Source: Haloferula sp. BvORR071 (GTDB lineage Bacteria > Verrucomicrobiota > Verrucomicrobiia > Verrucomicrobiales > Akkermansiaceae). From it: a stretch of 64,000 nt of DNA. How positions within the stretch are numbered: the first letter of the stretch is position 1; each line of letters opens with the position of its first letter. The stretch spans positions 1 through 64,000 of the forward strand of contig NZ_BATP01000020.1 in the NCBI RefSeq assembly GCF_000739615.1, in the 5' to 3' direction. The translations under genes and the position numbers were made by a program. This document shows positions 35,911 to 48,200 of this stretch, piece after piece. The notes under the pieces were generated by a model that saw only the letters and a program-made list of their open reading frames with translations, made no database searches and was not told the origin of the DNA.

Positions 35911-37164
35911 TCAGAAGCGGTAGCCCATTTCGACGCCGGCTGTGTGGCTGTCGTAACCGAGGCCGGGGCGATTCGAGGAATTTTCCGAATAGCGGTAGAA
36001 CAGGCCCATGCTGAAATCGTCTGTGAAACGGTACTCGAGCGCAGGACGAATGAAGTGGATGTTATCCACGCGGCCCGCGGGGGCGGTGCCGGAAACCTGA
36101 GTGTAGCTAGCACGCTCCGCCCCGGCTTCCAAGCGCGCACTCCACTTCTCGCCGAGGCGCTGGGCGATGCCGAGCGCGACGCCGGTCTGGGAGTAGTTCT
36201 GGCCCGGAGTGTAGGCAGAGGCCTGCTCGCGGCGGTAGCCATTCAAGTAGAACTCGGTGCCTTCGCGGGGCATCCAGCCGACACGACCTTCGAGAACCGG
36301 GTTGGTGTCCGAGCCATTGTCGAAGCTGCGGTGCTCGCCACCGAGCTCAAGGTCGACGGCAACCTTCTGGGTGGGCATCCACTCAAGTCGGCCGGTGACG
36401 CGGTGGACGGTCTGTTTGCCTGCGCCATCCACCTCGAAGTTGCCGCCGCGGTAGATCAGACCAAGGCGGGTCTTGGGCGAGTGGGTGTAGCGCAGGGCGA
36501 CCTCACCGAAGGTGTGGCTGGAGTCCGCGAACCGCGAGGAGTCGTAGGAAATGGATTCGTAGCCGCCGCCGGCTTCGACGCTGACCTTCTCGCGAACTGA
36601 CCAGGCTATGCGGACCGCAGTCGAAAGTTCAGTGCGGTCGGTGAGGGTGCCGGTATCCGCGGTGGCATCGCCGAGCTGGCCGACCGAGCCCTGCCAAGAA
36701 ATCTGGGTCTTCTTGCCGCGCCAGCCGAGATCCCATTCGGCGACCTGGTCGACGCGGTCGTTGTCACTGTGGTCGAGGTAGGCGACGCCGGTGGGCTTGT
36801 AGGCGACCTGGAGGTAGCCGCCCTCGCCCGTGTTCTTGTCACCACGGCGATAGGCGATCGCCGGTGAGACGCGGATCACCGTATCCGACTCCGGGCGGCG
36901 GGCACTGAGGTAGATATTGCTCTCGTAGGCAGCGGAGACATTGACGCCCATCTGGAGCTCCTGCTCGCGGACCTCACCGGCCTGAGGGTCAAAGCGGTAG
37001 CCGCTGCCACGGGGCACAATCGCGCTGTCCACCTCCCCGCTCAAGCGACCGGGAGCAGTGGAATGCACCTCCTCGCCGGGAGCAGAAGCCACCAGCCCGG
37101 CCGCCAGATTGGCAACAAGGAGAGATGGCAACACCCGGGGGGTTTGGGGCGTGCGACGGGACAT
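35911..37164 (-). CDS. Outer-membrane beta-barrel protein of the exopolysaccharide operon
   Basis: 417 residues. A signal region at about 10-28 precedes a short N-terminal stretch and then an all-beta body with alternating patterns (VNVSAAYESNIYLSARRPES; TFGEVALRYTHSPKTRLGLIYR; EFYLNGYRREQASAYTPG) ending in an aromatic (GVEMGYRF). The YESNIYLS opening is common to BBP2-type barrels found in exopolysaccharide loci. It is the first gene of the operon, divergent from the NRPS cluster. The likely role is to help polymer export or anchoring at the outer membrane; evidence is positional. Confidence 0.78.
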   Translation of the reverse strand: MSRRTPQTPRVLPSLLVANLAAGLVASAPGEEVHSTAPGRLSGEVDSAIVPRGSGYRFDPQAGEVREQELQMGVNVSAAYESNIYLSARRPESDTVIRVSPAIAYRRGDKNTGEGGYLQVAYKPTGVAYLDHSDNDRVDQVAEWDLGWRGKKTQISWQGSVGQLGDATADTGTLTDRTELSTAVRIAWSVREKVSVEAGGGYESISYDSSRFADSSHTFGEVALRYTHSPKTRLGLIYRGGNFEVDGAGKQTVHRVTGRLEWMPTQKVAVDLELGGEHRSFDNGSDTNPVLEGRVGWMPREGTEFYLNGYRREQASAYTPGQNYSQTGVALGIAQRLGEKWSARLEAGAERASYTQVSGTAPAGRVDNIHFIRPALEYRFTDDFSMGLFYRYSENSSNRPGLGYDSHTAGVEMGYRF

Positions 37165-37431
37165 GCGAACGGGAAACAGCGGGCAGATCCTAAAATTTCC
37201 ACCCCCTCGAAGGCAAGGAATTTCAAAATTCCAAACCTTACGAGATCACGTAATGCCCTCCATGTGACTTCCTGATAGAAGGAAGTTAGCACGTTCCAGC
37301 GGCGGATTTTGGCCATCCAAGAGCCCTTCCCACCGCTGGAGCGATGAGAATGAGAAGGAGATCGCGCGGATTGCCAGACCGTCGGTTTTTCAATATTTTC
37401 ACTGCACCCACCCCCCCGTCGCCAGCCCCCC
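37165..37431. promoter_or_regulatory. Divergent control region between EPS operon and NRPS/PKS cluster
   Basis: 267 bases separate two large divergent operons. A perfect inverted repeat, ACTTCC (37267-37272) and GGAAGT (37281-37286), lies about 100 bases from the EPS start and 145 bases from the NRPS start and could be a shared operator. The stretch is AT-richer than its surroundings near 37375-37400 (TTTTTCAATATTTTCACTG), a plausible promoter for the rightward genes. The NRPS ATG is preceded by a run of C residues and has no Shine-Dalgarno match. Confidence 0.4.
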
Positions 37432-39237
37432 ATGACCGCTGTCCCCCAAGCGCAGGAAGCCCTGCTTCTGCTCGACCGATTTCTTGCCCCTTTTGAAGCC
37501 CGAGCCCGCCGGGCACCGGATGAAACGGTGATCGTGGCAGGCGAGCGAAGCCTGAGCGCGGCTGATCTCGAGGCGCGCGCGAATCGTCTGGCCCGGCATC
37601 TCCAGACCATGGGTGTGTGCCCCGGTGTCTATGTGGGGATTGGCTTGGGCCGCTCGATCGAATTGATCGTGGCGCTGCTGGCGGTGGTGAAGGCGGGCGG
37701 GGCCTATGTGCCGCTCGATCCCGGCTACCCGCGCGAGCGACTGGACCACATGGTGGCCGCGGCGGGACTGAAGCTGGTGATCACGCTGCCGGAGCTGGCG
37801 GGGAACTTCAATGCGACGGCGGTGGACGTGAATGATGCGGCGCTGGAGGAACTCTCCCCTGCCCCGGTGAGCAGCTTCGCGACGGCGGAGGATCCGATGT
37901 ATGCGATCTTCACCTCGGGCTCCACCGGTCAACCGAAAGCGGCATCGGTCTTCCGCAAGGGCTTTGCCAATCTGGTGGAATGGTACCTGGCGGAACTGGG
38001 CGCGGATCATAGGACGCTGGTGATCAGCTCGCCGAGCTTTGACCTGACGCAGAAGAATTTCTTCGCGCCACTGCTAGGCGGTGGCCTGCTGGTGCTGGAT
38101 GAGGGCACGACCTACGATATCTCCCGTATCAGCAGGATGATGCGCAGTCATGGCATCACGCTGGTGAATTGCACGCCGAGTGCCTTCTACCCGCTGGTGG
38201 AAGCGGATGGGGCGGCGTTGGCGAGCGTGCGTTTCGCGGTACTGGGCGGCGAGCCGATTTCGATTCCGCGCCTGCGCGCCTGGCTGGAAACTGGCGCGGC
38301 GGAGGTGGTGAATACCTATGGGCCCACTGAGTGCACGGACATCTGCGCCTTCTACCGAATGCAAGGGCGGAATCTGGATGCCTTTGGCTTCGTGCCGCTG
38401 GGACATGAGATCCCGAATGTGAGGGTGACGATTCGCGATGAGGATCTGGCGGTAGTGCCGGATGGCGAGATGGGCGAGCTGTGCATTGCGGGCATTGGTC
38501 TCGGTGGCGGTTATCTCAACGATGCGGAGCGGACTCGGAAGGCTTTCGCGCTGGCCGGCGGGGTCTATCGCACGGGTGACTTGGCGCGGCGGTTGCCATG
38601 CGGGACTCTGGAGTTCCGCGGGCGGGCCGACCACCAGGTGAAGGTGAATGGCTATCGAATCGAGCTCGGCGAGATCGAGATCGCACTGGATACTCATGAA
38701 GCCGTGCGGGAAGCCGTAGTGCTGGCGCGCGATGGCCGGCTGACGGCACATGTGCGGGGCACGGCAACGGCGGCGGAACTGAAGACCCATCTCGCGACGA
38801 AGCTGCCTGCCTACATGATCCCGGGTGAGTTTGTTTTCCGGGACAGCTTTCCGCTTACCCCGAATGGAAAGATCGATCGCTTGGCTTTAGCTACTGAGGA
38901 GAATAGCTCCCATGGGTTTCATCGGACAAATGATGGCTCGCTGGTGGAGCGGATTCTCGGACTATGGAGCGATCTGCTAGAGAAAGAGGTCAGCGATCCT
39001 GAGGCGAACTTCTTCGATCTCGGTGGCACTTCCATTCACCTGGCCGTGATGCACGTGAAGCTGCGCGAGATGAGCGGCAAGGAGCTGGCGATCACGGATC
39101 TCTTTGCACGGCCGAGCGCGAAGGCGCTGGCAGATTTCCTTTCGCCCCAAGCGGCGGCCACCACCTCAAGCGCGCAAGATCGCGCGCGACTGCAACAGGC
39201 AGGCCTCGCGCGTTTCCGTCGCCCTTCCCCCCGCTAA
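37432..39237 (+). CDS. NRPS loading protein, A-T
   Basis: 601 residues. Adenylation domain at about 20-485: A3 TSGSTGQPK (161-169), A4/A5 region SFDLTQKNFF (202-211) and NTYGPTE (294-300), A7 YRTGDLARR (379-387), A8 RADHQVKVNGYRIELGE (398-414), A10 NGKID (478-482, catalytic Lys480). The carrier domain at about 505-575 has FFDLGGTSIHL with phosphopantetheine site Ser534. There is no starter condensation domain, so it probably loads the first acid. My hand-aligned specificity residues are D-L-K-N-V-G-T-D-I-K, which I cannot match to a substrate. It is 9 bases upstream of the PKS/NRPS gene, so cotranscribed. Confidence 0.93.
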   Translation: MTAVPQAQEALLLLDRFLAPFEARARRAPDETVIVAGERSLSAADLEARANRLARHLQTMGVCPGVYVGIGLGRSIELIVALLAVVKAGGAYVPLDPGYPRERLDHMVAAAGLKLVITLPELAGNFNATAVDVNDAALEELSPAPVSSFATAEDPMYAIFTSGSTGQPKAASVFRKGFANLVEWYLAELGADHRTLVISSPSFDLTQKNFFAPLLGGGLLVLDEGTTYDISRISRMMRSHGITLVNCTPSAFYPLVEADGAALASVRFAVLGGEPISIPRLRAWLETGAAEVVNTYGPTECTDICAFYRMQGRNLDAFGFVPLGHEIPNVRVTIRDEDLAVVPDGEMGELCIAGIGLGGGYLNDAERTRKAFALAGGVYRTGDLARRLPCGTLEFRGRADHQVKVNGYRIELGEIEIALDTHEAVREAVVLARDGRLTAHVRGTATAAELKTHLATKLPAYMIPGEFVFRDSFPLTPNGKIDRLALATEENSSHGFHRTNDGSLVERILGLWSDLLEKEVSDPEANFFDLGGTSIHLAVMHVKLREMSGKELAITDLFARPSAKALADFLSPQAAATTSSAQDRARLQQAGLARFRRPSPR

Positions 39238-39246
39238 CAATATCCG

Positions 39247-42200
39247 ATGAACGAAGAGCTCCCCCCAGCAGAAGCGATCGCGGTGATCGGCATGTCCGGG
39301 CGTTTTCCCGGTGCGGGGAATCCGGATGAATTCTGGCAGAACCTGATCGCGGGCAAGGATAGCATCACCCGCTTCGAGAGCCGCGTGGAGAGCGATGGCA
39401 GCAAGTATGTGGGGGCCCGTAGCATGTTCGACAAGCCGGACATGTTCGATGCTTCTTTCTTCGGGATCTACCCGAAGGAGGCCGAGCTGATGGACCCGCA
39501 GCACCGGGTATTCCTGGAGTGCGCGTGGGAAGCGATTGAGCATGGCGGCTACGATCCGCATGCCTATGCGGGCATGATCGGCGTTTACGCAGGTCTGAGC
39601 TTGAACTCCTATCTCTTGCACAATCTGGGCAAGGCCAAGGAGCTGGCGAAGAACTACCAGGTGGCCGAGTACCAGACGATGCTCGGCAATGACAAGGACT
39701 TCCTGCCGGTGCGGGTGAGCTACAAGCTCAACTTGCGCGGCCCGAGCATGACGATCCAGACGGCGTGCTCGACCTCGCTGGTGGCGATCTGCCAGGCGGC
39801 CACCTCATTGCTGACGTATCAGTGCGACATGGCACTGGCGGGCGGGGTTTCGATCAGCTTCCCGCAGCAGCGTGAGTATCTCTATACCGAGGAAGGCATG
39901 GTGTCGGGCGACGGCACGGTGCGGGCTTTTGATCAAGGTGCAAATGGCACTGTCTTCGGGCACGGCTGCGGCGTGGTCCTGCTGAAGCGCTTGAGTGAAG
40001 CGGTGGCGGACCGCGATCCGATCCTGGCGGTGATCAAGGGCTGGGCGGTGAACAACGATGGCTCGGACAAGATTGGCTTTGCCGCGCCGGGATTGAACGC
40101 ACAAGCGGAGGTGATTGCCTTGGCGCAGGCATCCGCGGGGGTGAGCCCGCAGCAGGTTTCCTATATTGAGGCGCATGGCACAGGGACACCGCTCGGCGAT
40201 CCGATTGAGATCGCGGCTCTGACAAAGGCGTTCCGCGATGGTGGTGCGGTTGGAAATGGGTATTGCGCGATCGGGACGGGCAAGACTCACATCGGGCATC
40301 TGGATGTGGCGGCGGGGGTGACTGGTCTTATTAAGACGATCCAGCAGTTCCGGTTTGGGAAGATCCCGGCTTTGCTGCACTTCACCGCGCCAAATCCGCG
40401 GATTGATTTTGCGAATAGCCCCCTGGCTCCGGTGGCGGAGATGAAGGAGTGGTTGAAGAATGGTACGCCGCGGATTGCGGGCGTCAGCGCCTTCGGTGTG
40501 GGTGGAACGAATGCGCATGTAGTGATGGAGGAGGCGCCGGAGGTGACGGCGACGAGTGGAGGGAGGAAGCAAGAGTTGTTTGTTTTGTCCGCCAAGACGG
40601 CCACGGCGCTTGAGGCGATGTCCGCGAACCTTGCGGCTCATATGGAGTGCGGTGGCATGACACCGCTTTCGCTCCGGGTTGGTGATGCTGCGGTGGGCGG
40701 AACCGGATCGGCGGAGAGTGAGTCTTCCCCAAGCCAAAGCGGTGTCGTGCCACCGCACTCCACAGGGCTTTCCGATGTGTCGTATACGCTGGCGATGGGC
40801 CGACGTGCCTTTCCCTTCCGCCGCCATGTGGTGGCAGGGAGTGTGGAAGAGGCGGTTGCGAAGCTGCGGGAGGGCGCGAAGTCGAGCGCTGCGCCGAAGG
40901 CGGCGAAGGTTGCGTTTCTGTTTCCCGGTCAGGGTTCGCAGTATTTGAACATGGGCCGTGAGTTGCTTGCGGAGCCAGCCTTCCGCGAGGCGGTGGATAT
41001 ATGCGCCTCGCTGCTGCAAGGGCATCTGGGATTGGATATCCGGGAGACGCTTTATCCTTCGGAAGCCACGCGCGATGAGGCGGAACAGCGAATTCACCAG
41101 ACTTGGCTGACGCAGCCGTGCATCTTCGTGGTGGAGTATGCGCTTGCAAAGCTGTGGATGTCCTGGGGCGTTCAGCCTTGTCTTCTGATCGGACATAGCG
41201 TCGGCGAGTATGTCGCGGCGGTGCTGGCTGGGACTTTCTCTTTGCCGGATGCGCTGGGTCTGCTGGCGGTGCGTGCACGCCTGATGCAGGGGCTGCCTTC
41301 AGGAGCGATGCTGGCGGTGCGGCAGGGCGTGGATGAACTGGCGCTGCCGGAAGGAATTTACTTGGCGGCAATCAATTCGCCGAAGCTTTGCACGGTGTCC
41401 GGCTCGCATGAGGCAATCGCGGCCTATCAAGCTGAGCTGGAGGAGAAGAAGATTGTCAGCCGCCTGCTGAAGACTTCACACGCCTTCCACTCGGCGATGA
41501 TGGAGCCGATGGTGGCGCCCTTCACGGCAGAGGCCGCGAAGGTGAGGACGAATGCGCCGACGATTCCCTGGATCTCGACTTGCACGGGCAAGGCGATGAA
41601 TGCGACGACGCTGGCCGACGCCTCCTATTGGGCGCGGCAGCTGCGGCATGAGGTGCGCTTCACTGATGCGCTGGCAACCGCCTATGCGGAGCAAGGCCTG
41701 GTCTTGCTGGAAGTCGGGCCAGGGCAGGCGCTCGGGCCATTTGCACGGCAGCATCCGGACAAGGGTGGCGCCACGGTGATCTCCACCCTGCCTGCTTCTA
41801 ACACCGCGAACGACCTGGCGGATCTGCTGAATGCCGCCGGCGAACTCTGGAAGGCTGGCACGACGCTGGACTGGACCGCCTTCTTCGCCGGACAGGAGCG
41901 CGCACGCGTGCACCTGCCGACTTACCCCTTCGAGCGCCAGAGCTTCTGGATCGACAAATCCGTTGAAGTCGAAGCTCCGGTGGCCGCGCCTGCGGGTGTT
42001 GCCGTTCCGTCCCCCCTTTCCGTTTCTGCTCTTCCCCCAAGCCCCCCTGTCATGTCTGCCCCCGCTGACCGCCGTCCTGATCTTGCCGCAAAGCTGCGCG
42101 CGATTGTCCTCGATCTCTCCGGCGTGGCCGTGGAGGACGATGCCGCGACCTTCACTGAACTTAGCTTCGATTCGCTTTTCCTGACTCAAGCCGCGCAGGC

Positions 42201-45200
42201 GATCCAATCGCGATTCGGCGTGAAGATCACCTTCCGGCAGATGTTGGGCGAGCTTTCGTCGGTGGCGGCCATTGCGGTGCACCTCGACAAGGAGATGCCT
42301 GCGGAGGTGGTGAGTGCGCCAGTTGCAGTGGCGGCTCGGGTGGTGGCTGCGCCTACGACAGCCGCCTTACTTCCGCCCGCAGCGAACGGTGGCACGACCA
42401 TCGAGCAACTGATGGCGAATCAGATTCAACTGATGCAGGCACTGTTGGAATCCCAGCGGGGCGCGACACCGGCTGCGGTTGCTCCGGCTGCCAGCGGCAA
42501 TCTTCCCGCGGTGAAGTGGCCCGTGGGCCACACGCGCAATGCCGTCACCAACACCCGCTTTGGCCCCTTCAAGCCGATCGACAAGGGCGAGAACGGTGGA
42601 TTGACCGAGACGCAGGACAAGGCCCTGAGCGAGCTGATCAGCCGCTACGTCCGCAAGACTGCTTCCTCGAAGGCTTATACTGCAGAACACCGCGAGCACT
42701 ATGCGGACCCGCGCGCGGTCGCGGGCTTCAAATCGCTGTGGAAGGAGATGGTCTATCCGATCGTTTCCGCGCGTTCGAAGGGCGCGAAGATCTGGGACCT
42801 CGACGGCAATGAGTATGTCGATATCACGATGGGCTTCGGCACCTACTTCTTCGGCCACTCGCCGGATTGGTTGATCGAGGCAGTCGAGAAGCAGCTCAAG
42901 ACCGGCATCGAAATCGGGCCGCAGTCGCCGATCGCGGGCAAGCTCGCCAAGGCGATCTGCGAGCTGACGAACATGGATCGCGCGACCTTTTGCAACACCG
43001 GCTCCGAAGCGGTGATGGCGGCGATGCGGCTCTCCCGGACGATCACGGGACGGACGCGGATCGCGTATTTCACCGGCGACTACCACGGCATGTTCGAGGA
43101 AGTGCTGGTGCGCGGTGCCTGGGTGGATGGCGTTTACAAGGCTCAGCCGATCGCGCCGGGCATCCCGCAATCGCTGGTGGAGAACATGCTGGTGCTGGAC
43201 TACGCGGATCCGGCCTCGCTGGAGATCCTGCGGGCGCATGCGCATGAGCTGGCGGCAGTGATGGTCGAGCCGGTGCAGAGCCGCGCGCCGGGCCTGCAGC
43301 CGCGCGAGTTCATGCAGGAGGTCCGCGCGATCACGAAGGCCGCAGGCACTGCCCTAATCTTTGATGAAGTGGTGACCGGCTTCCGCTGTCATCCGGGCGG
43401 TGCGCAGGCATACTTCGGCGTTGATGCGGACTTGGCGACCTATGGCAAGGTCATCGGCGGCGGCATGCCGATCGGCGTCCTGGCCGGCAAGCGCGAGTAC
43501 ATGGATGCGCTTGATGGCGGGGCCTGGAACTACGGTGATGATAGTTTCCCGGAGGTCGGCGTGACCTTCTTCGCGGGCACTTTTGTCAGGCATCCGCTGG
43601 CACTGGCCGCGGCTTGGCGCGTGGTGGAGCACCTGAAGGGTGAAGGCCCACGTTTGCAGATCGAGGTGACGGAGCGGGTGGATCGCCTGTGCCGCACCTT
43701 GAATGACTATCTCGCAGCGATCGGGGTTCCGATCCGCCTGCCGAACTTCAGTGCCTACGCGGTGATCGAACACGCGCCGGAGCTGAAGCATGCGAGTCTG
43801 CTGTGGTACTTCCTGCGCGAGCGCGGGGTGCACGTGTGGGAGGGCCGTCCGCTCTACTTCACGACGGCTCACACGGATGAAGATTTCGACCGGATTATAC
43901 GCGGCTTCACCGAAGCGGTGGCCGACATGCAGGCAGCAGGCTTCTTGCCCGGCTCCAGTGCGGTGGTGGAAGCGCCGACGGTATTCCCGCGGCGTGACGT
44001 CTCGCTGACGACCGAGGCGCAGCGTGAGATTTTCCACTCGCTGATGATGGGAGATGACGCGAACTGCTCCTACAACGAGTCGAACGTGATCCGCTTCGAG
44101 GGTGAGCTGGATGCGGGTGCGCTGCGCACTGCGCTGGCGGACATCGTGACACGCCACCCGGCGCTGCGCAGCTCCTTCAGCGAGGATGGGCAGCAGCAAA
44201 TTTTCCACGCCGCACCGCGCGAGGCGGCGGTGACGGCGCATGATTTCTCCGCGCTGACGGCTGATGTCCGCGAGATGAACTGGGCGCAGACCAAGGAGGA
44301 TGAGGCCCGCACGCCCTTCGACTTGGTGCAGGGGCCGCTGCTTCGCCTGCAACTCGCGAAGCTGACCGCGGATCGCCACGAGCTGCTCTTCACCGCACAT
44401 CACCTGGTGTGCGACGGCTGGTCCTTCGGGATGATCCTGATGGAGCTGGCGCAGGCCTACAATGCACGCAAGGCGAGCCGACTGCCGATGCTTCCGCCAG
44501 CGATGTCCTTTGCGGATTACGCGCGACTCGAGCTTTCCAACAAGGATTCCGAGGAGCGTGGCGCCGCAGAAAATTTCTGGGTGGCCAAGTTCTCGAATGG
44601 TGCCCCGGTGCTGGAGCTGCCGACTGACCGGGCTCGCCCGCAACTGAAGACCTATGCCGGTGCGATGGAAGCGATCACGCTGGATGCGGAGGGCTACGCA
44701 CGGCTCAAGAAGGCATCCCCGAAGCTGGGCGGAACCTTGTTTGCGACCCTGCTTGGCACCTTCGCCACGCTATTGCATCGGCTTACAGGCCAGGACGATC
44801 TGGTGATTGGCGTGCCGGCGGCGGGTCAGACCCGCGTGGGCCGCGATGAGCTGGTGGGGCATTGCCTGAACTTCCTGCCGCTGCGCCTGAATACGGCTGC
44901 AGAACGCTCCTTCCGGACCTTCGCCGCAGAGGTGAAGGAACAGGTGCTCGAAGCCTATGATCACCAAGACTACACCTTCGGCAGCCTGCTGAAGAAACTG
45001 ACCTTGCCGCGCGATACGAGTCGCCTGCCGTTGGTGACGGTGATGTTCAATATCGACAAGTCGGGCAGTGACCAGATCGGCTTCGATGGCCTGGGCTTCG
45101 ATGTGGCGACGAATCCGAAGCGCCACGTCAACTTCGACCTCTTCTTCAACCTCGTGCAGACCGACGAGCGGATGATCGTGGAGTGCGAGTATAACACCGA

Positions 45201-48200
45201 CCTGCATGATGCCGCGACAATCCGCCGCTGGCTCGGCTGCTTCGAGCAACTGATCGAGAGCGTGACCGCGGATGGCGATACCGCGCTGCAATCGCTGCCG
45301 ATCCTGGCGGCGACCGAGAGCAAGCAGGTTCTGGTGGAGTGGAATGCGACGCAGCGGGAGTATCCGCGCACGGCTACCCTCCCTTGCTTGATCTCGCATG
45401 TCGCGGCGCGGGTGCCGGAGAAGGCGGCCGTGAGCTGTGGCTCGCAGGCCCTGACATACGGCCAGCTGGAGCTCCGGGCGAATGCGATCGCGGCGCGCTT
45501 GCAAATCGCAGGCGTAAAGCGCGGCCACCTGGTGGGCATTCACCTCGAACGCTCGACCGAGATGGTCGCGGGCCTGCTGGCGATCCTGAAGTGCGGCGCG
45601 GCCTATGTGCCGATGGACCCGAGTTTCCCAGCGGAGCGGCTGGCCTTCATGGTGGAGGATGCGCACATGCCGGTGATCCTGTCGCAGACGTCGCTGCACC
45701 GCGAGCTACCGGCCTCGCAGGCGACCGTGTTGCTGGCGGATGAGATTCCGGGCGATGCTTCCGGGTTTACTTCGGTGAAAGTCGATAGCGAGGATACCGC
45801 CTATGTGATCTTCACTTCCGGCTCGACCGGTCGACCGAAGGGCGTGCGGATCCCGCACCGTGCGGTGGTGAATTTCCTGAACTCGATGCGCCGTGAGCCG
45901 GGCCTGAGGCCGGATGATGTGTTGCTGGCGGTGACAACACTGTCCTTCGACATCGCGGGGCTGGAGATCTTCCTGCCGGTGACGACGGGTGCTGAAGTGG
46001 TGATCGCGACACGGGAGATCACGATCGACGGCAACCGCCTTGCTGAGACCATTTCGAGCAAGAATATCACGGTGTTGCAGGCGACGCCAGCGACCTGGCG
46101 GCTCTTGCTAGAGGGTGGCTGGAGCGGCAAGCCGGGCTTCAAAGCCCTGGTCGGAGGAGAAGCGGTGCCACGCGATTTGGTGAACCGACTGGCTCCCCTG
46201 TGCGGCGAGATCTGGAATGTCTATGGCCCGACCGAGACGACGATTTGGTCGACCACGGCGCAGGTTTTCGCGGGTGAAGGCCCGGTATTGATCGGTCGCC
46301 CGATCGACAATACGCAGGTGTATATCGTGAACAATGCGATGCTGCCGCAGCCGGTGGGTATCGCTGGTGAACTATTGATCGGCGGCGATGGCTTGGCGGA
46401 AGGTTATCATGACCGCCCGGACCTGACCGCGGACCGCTTCATCACGCTGCAGGGTGTGAGGCTGTATCGCACCGGTGACTTGGCGCGCTGGTTGCCAGAT
46501 GGCAGCATCGAATGCTTGGGCCGCATGGATCACCAAGTGAAGGTGCGCGGCTTCCGGATCGAGCTGGGGGATATTGAAACTCACCTTGAGCAACACCCGG
46601 CGGTGGCGCAGGCAGTGGCGCATGTAAATGACGGCCGCCTCATTGCCTATGTGAAGACCGGTGCCAATGGTGGCAACGGCAGCGACGGCACGGCGATCTG
46701 GCGCGACCAGTGGGATCTGCTCTACAAATCCGCGATCGACCAATCGGGCAGCGACAGGCTGGATCGGCTGGATTCGGTGATCGCTGGTTGGGCCGGCGCG
46801 ACGGATATCGACGCCCAGGTCGGCGAGTGGATCGATGCGACGGCAGCGCGGTTGCGGAAGTATGGTCCGCGCCGTATTTACGAGATCGGTTGTGGCACGG
46901 GGCAAATCCTGTCGCGCTTCGCGAGCGAGACCGAGGTCTACTGGGCATCGGACATTTCCGAGGTGGCGATCGAGGCGCTGCGAAAGAATTGGCCGCACCC
47001 TCACCTGAAGTTCTTCCACCGTCCGGCGGATGAGTTCACGGATATTCCCGCGCAGTATTTCGATACCGTGGTGATCAACTCGGTGGCGCAGTATTTCCCC
47101 GATGCCAACTACCTCGCGAAGGTGCTTCAGGGCGCGGCGAAGTGCCTGAGACCCGGTGGGCGTATTTTCCTGGGCGACATCCAGAGCAATGCGCTGCTGG
47201 CGGCCCACCATGCGGAGATTCTACGCGAGCGCTCGCCTGATGGCACCACGTGCCGACAGTTGCGTGAAAAGGTGGCACAGAGATTGGCGCGTGAGACCGA
47301 GCTGTCGCTCGATCCTGCGTGGTTCGATCGCGTGGATGTTCCTGGGCTTGCCCATGCGGAGATCCAACTGCGCCGCGGCCGGATGGCGAATGAGACGACG
47401 ACTTATCACTACGACGTGATTCTCCACATCGGCGAGAAACCGGCGGTGCAACTGGTGACCAAGTGGCGGCAATGGGAGCGACTGAATTTGGAACAGCTTG
47501 AAGCGATTTTGGCGGAAGGCCCGGATGAGCTGGCGATCGCGGGCATTCCGGATGTGCGCTTGAATTCACCACTGGGTTTCCTGCGGGCTCTGGAACATTC
47601 ACCGGAAGATGGGCCACTGCCCTTCGCCCCTGGCGTTCCTGGCAATGCGCTTTCCGCGGAGGCGCTCTTCGCCGTGGCGGAGTCCACCGGCTACCGGGCA
47701 CATGTCCGCTGGCGGGGCAATGGCACGGCAGGCCTGATCGACGTGATCTTCCTTCCCGCGGGCAGCGGAGCGTTGCCGCTGTGGCCGATCCAATCGACGC
47801 CGGCTCCGCTCGCGAATGTGCCGTGGCAAGACGCACCGAGCGCATCGGGCGGCGAGCTGCCCGCACTGCTGCGGCTGCACCTGACGGGCAAACTGCCGGA
47901 CTATATGGTGCCGACGGCATTCGTGGTGCTGGAGAACTTCCCGCTTACGCCCAATGGCAAGGTAGACCGCAAGGCCCTGCCTGCCCCGGGTGTGGGTGAA
48001 GAAGCCTCCGCCCGCGACATTGCCCAACCGAAGAACGAGACCGAGCGCCAGCTCGTCGAGATTTGGAAGCAGGTGCTCGGCTTGAAGGAGATCGGCGCCA
48101 CGGATGACATCTTCGAGCTCGGTGGCGATTCGATCCTGATCTTCCAGATTAGCACGAGGGCGACCCGTGCCGGACTGAAGCTCACCCCAGCGCAGGTCTT

